DNA from: Pseudomonadota bacterium
GTDB lineage: Bacteria > Pseudomonadota > Gammaproteobacteria > Xanthomonadales > Rhodanobacteraceae
DNA length: 13,572 bases
Direction of reading: 5' to 3'
Assembly (NCBI GenBank): GCA_018241165.1
Contig: JAFEEK010000194.1
Span: forward strand, 1-13,572
A program made the position numbers and the translations under genes. Positions 13,054 to 13,572 of the stretch are shown here, in pieces. Numbering within the stretch: the first letter of the stretch is position 1; each line of letters starts with the position of its first letter. A model generated the notes under the pieces. That model had not been told where the DNA came from, made no database searches, and worked only from the letters and a program-made list of their open reading frames with translations.

Positions 13054-13572
13054 CTAGGAACCATCCCTGGTGCGCACATCCGGCCCGGACATCCTTGTCC
13101 GGTCGCTCGCCCGCGCGAGCTGCGATTCAACGCAGCTCGCGTTTATTCGGGCTCGCCCGCGCAGCGAATTGCTCATCGCCTGCGTGATCCGTACGTCGAT
13201 GAACTGGCCAATCAGGCGCGCGTCGCCGGGGAAATTGACGTAGCGCATGTTTTCGGTGCGTCCGGTCATCTCGTTTGGGTTTTTCCGGGAAGGGCCTTCG
13301 ACCAGCACGTTCTGCACCGTGCCGACCATGCGTTCCGAAATTTTCTTCGCGTTTGCGTTGATCGTGGATTGCAGGCGTTCCAGGCGCGCGTGTTTCACCG
13401 CGTCCGGCGTGTCGTCGGCGAGGTTTGCGGCGGGCGTGCCGGGCCGGCGCGAGAAAATGAAGCTGAAGCTCTGGTCGAAGCCGATGTCTTCGATGAGCTT
13501 CATGGTCAGTTCGAAATCCGCGTCGGTCTCGCCGGGGAAGCCGACGATGATGTCGGTGGACACGGAAATGTC
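13054..13572 (-). CDS. miaB: MiaB tRNA methylthiotransferase, 5' part outside the window
   Basis: MiaB is the radical-SAM enzyme that adds a 2-methylthio group to i6A37 of tRNAs; only the last 172 residues are here. The frame is open to the right edge. The end of the radical-SAM barrel ([36 protein letters not shown]) and the TRAM domain ([33 protein letters not shown]) are unmistakable. After NSLRG the protein continues about 34 residues ([20 protein letters not shown] and on), encoded by palindromic sequence rather than by any conserved segment I recognise. Its Fe-S cysteine motifs lie outside the window. It is first in the miaB-phoH-ybeY order seen in E. coli. Confidence 0.97.
   Translation of the reverse strand, partial: DISVSTDIIVGFPGETDADFELTMKLIEDIGFDQSFSFIFSRRPGTPAANLADDTPDAVKHARLERLQSTINANAKKISERMVGTVQNVLVEGPSRKNPNEMTGRTENMRYVNFPGDARLIGQFIDVRITQAMSNSLRGRARINASCVESQLARASDRTRMSGPDVRTRDGS
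13085..13162. repeat. Palindromic repeats encoding the miaB C-terminal tail
   Basis: CGCGAGCTGCG (13114-13124) and CGCAGCTCGCG (13131-13141) form a perfect 11-bp stem with loop ATTCAA. CCGGACA (13085-13091) and TGTCCGG (13096-13102) form a perfect 7-bp stem. The larger hairpin is flanked by an exact 12-bp direct repeat, GCTCGCCCGCGC, at 13105-13116 and 13151-13162, which looks like a duplication made at insertion. No T-tract follows, so a terminator role is unlikely. Confidence 0.85.

Noticed and set aside
1..13572. CRISPR array, tRNA, rRNA or transposase
   Set aside because: No regularly spaced repeats, cloverleaf-like sequence, rRNA segments or transposase/integrase motifs were seen on either strand.

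Overview
This looks like a chromosomal window from a GC-rich gammaproteobacterium, most likely Xanthomonadales (Lysobacterales), perhaps Rhodanobacteraceae or a relative. The evidence is the gene order lgt-thyA-folA and miaB-phoH-ybeY-corC, palindromic repeats rich in CCCTCTCCC, and an autotransporter-like protein with an IPTL-type C-terminal anchor. This assignment is inference, because no rRNA or other marker gene is present.

Layout: (a) 1-655, minus: 5' part of a DUF255/YyaL thioredoxin-fold protein running off the left edge. (b) 754-2939, plus: lgt, thyA and folA, tightly packed (lipoprotein lipidation, then dTMP synthesis and folate recycling). (c) 2912-5567, minus: corA, a DUF3311 small membrane protein and a sodium:solute symporter, chained by two 4-base stop/start overlaps. 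(d) about 5650-7412: an accessory patch with two divergent toxin-antitoxin modules, hicA-hicB (minus) and abrB-like/PIN toxin (plus), with a multi-site operator at the hicA start and an imperfect ~85-bp direct repeat on both sides of hicAB. (e) 7363-9607, minus: corC followed by a DUF4105 (Lnb-type) membrane protein, whose signal peptide is split by 135 bp of palindromic repeat. (f) 9849-11576, plus: a secreted Gly-rich/beta-helix/Ig-like protein with a CTERM-like anchor. It breaks the conserved miaB-ybeZ-ybeY-ybeX order. (g) 11620-13572, minus: ybeY, phoH (ybeZ) and the 3' part of miaB.

How the genes work together: thyA and folA form a pair in which ThyA makes dihydrofolate and FolA re-reduces it. 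PhoH/YbeY/CorC belong to the conserved RNA-maturation and metal-homeostasis cluster. Lgt starts lipoprotein maturation, and the DUF4105 protein stands where E. coli has lnt, so it may do the final N-acylation.

The most unusual theme is repeat DNA that has become coding sequence. The C-terminus of Lgt, the N-terminus of the DUF4105 protein and the C-terminus of MiaB are all encoded by palindromic repeats, and the corA leader is present twice. No tRNA, rRNA, CRISPR array, transposase or integrase was seen.
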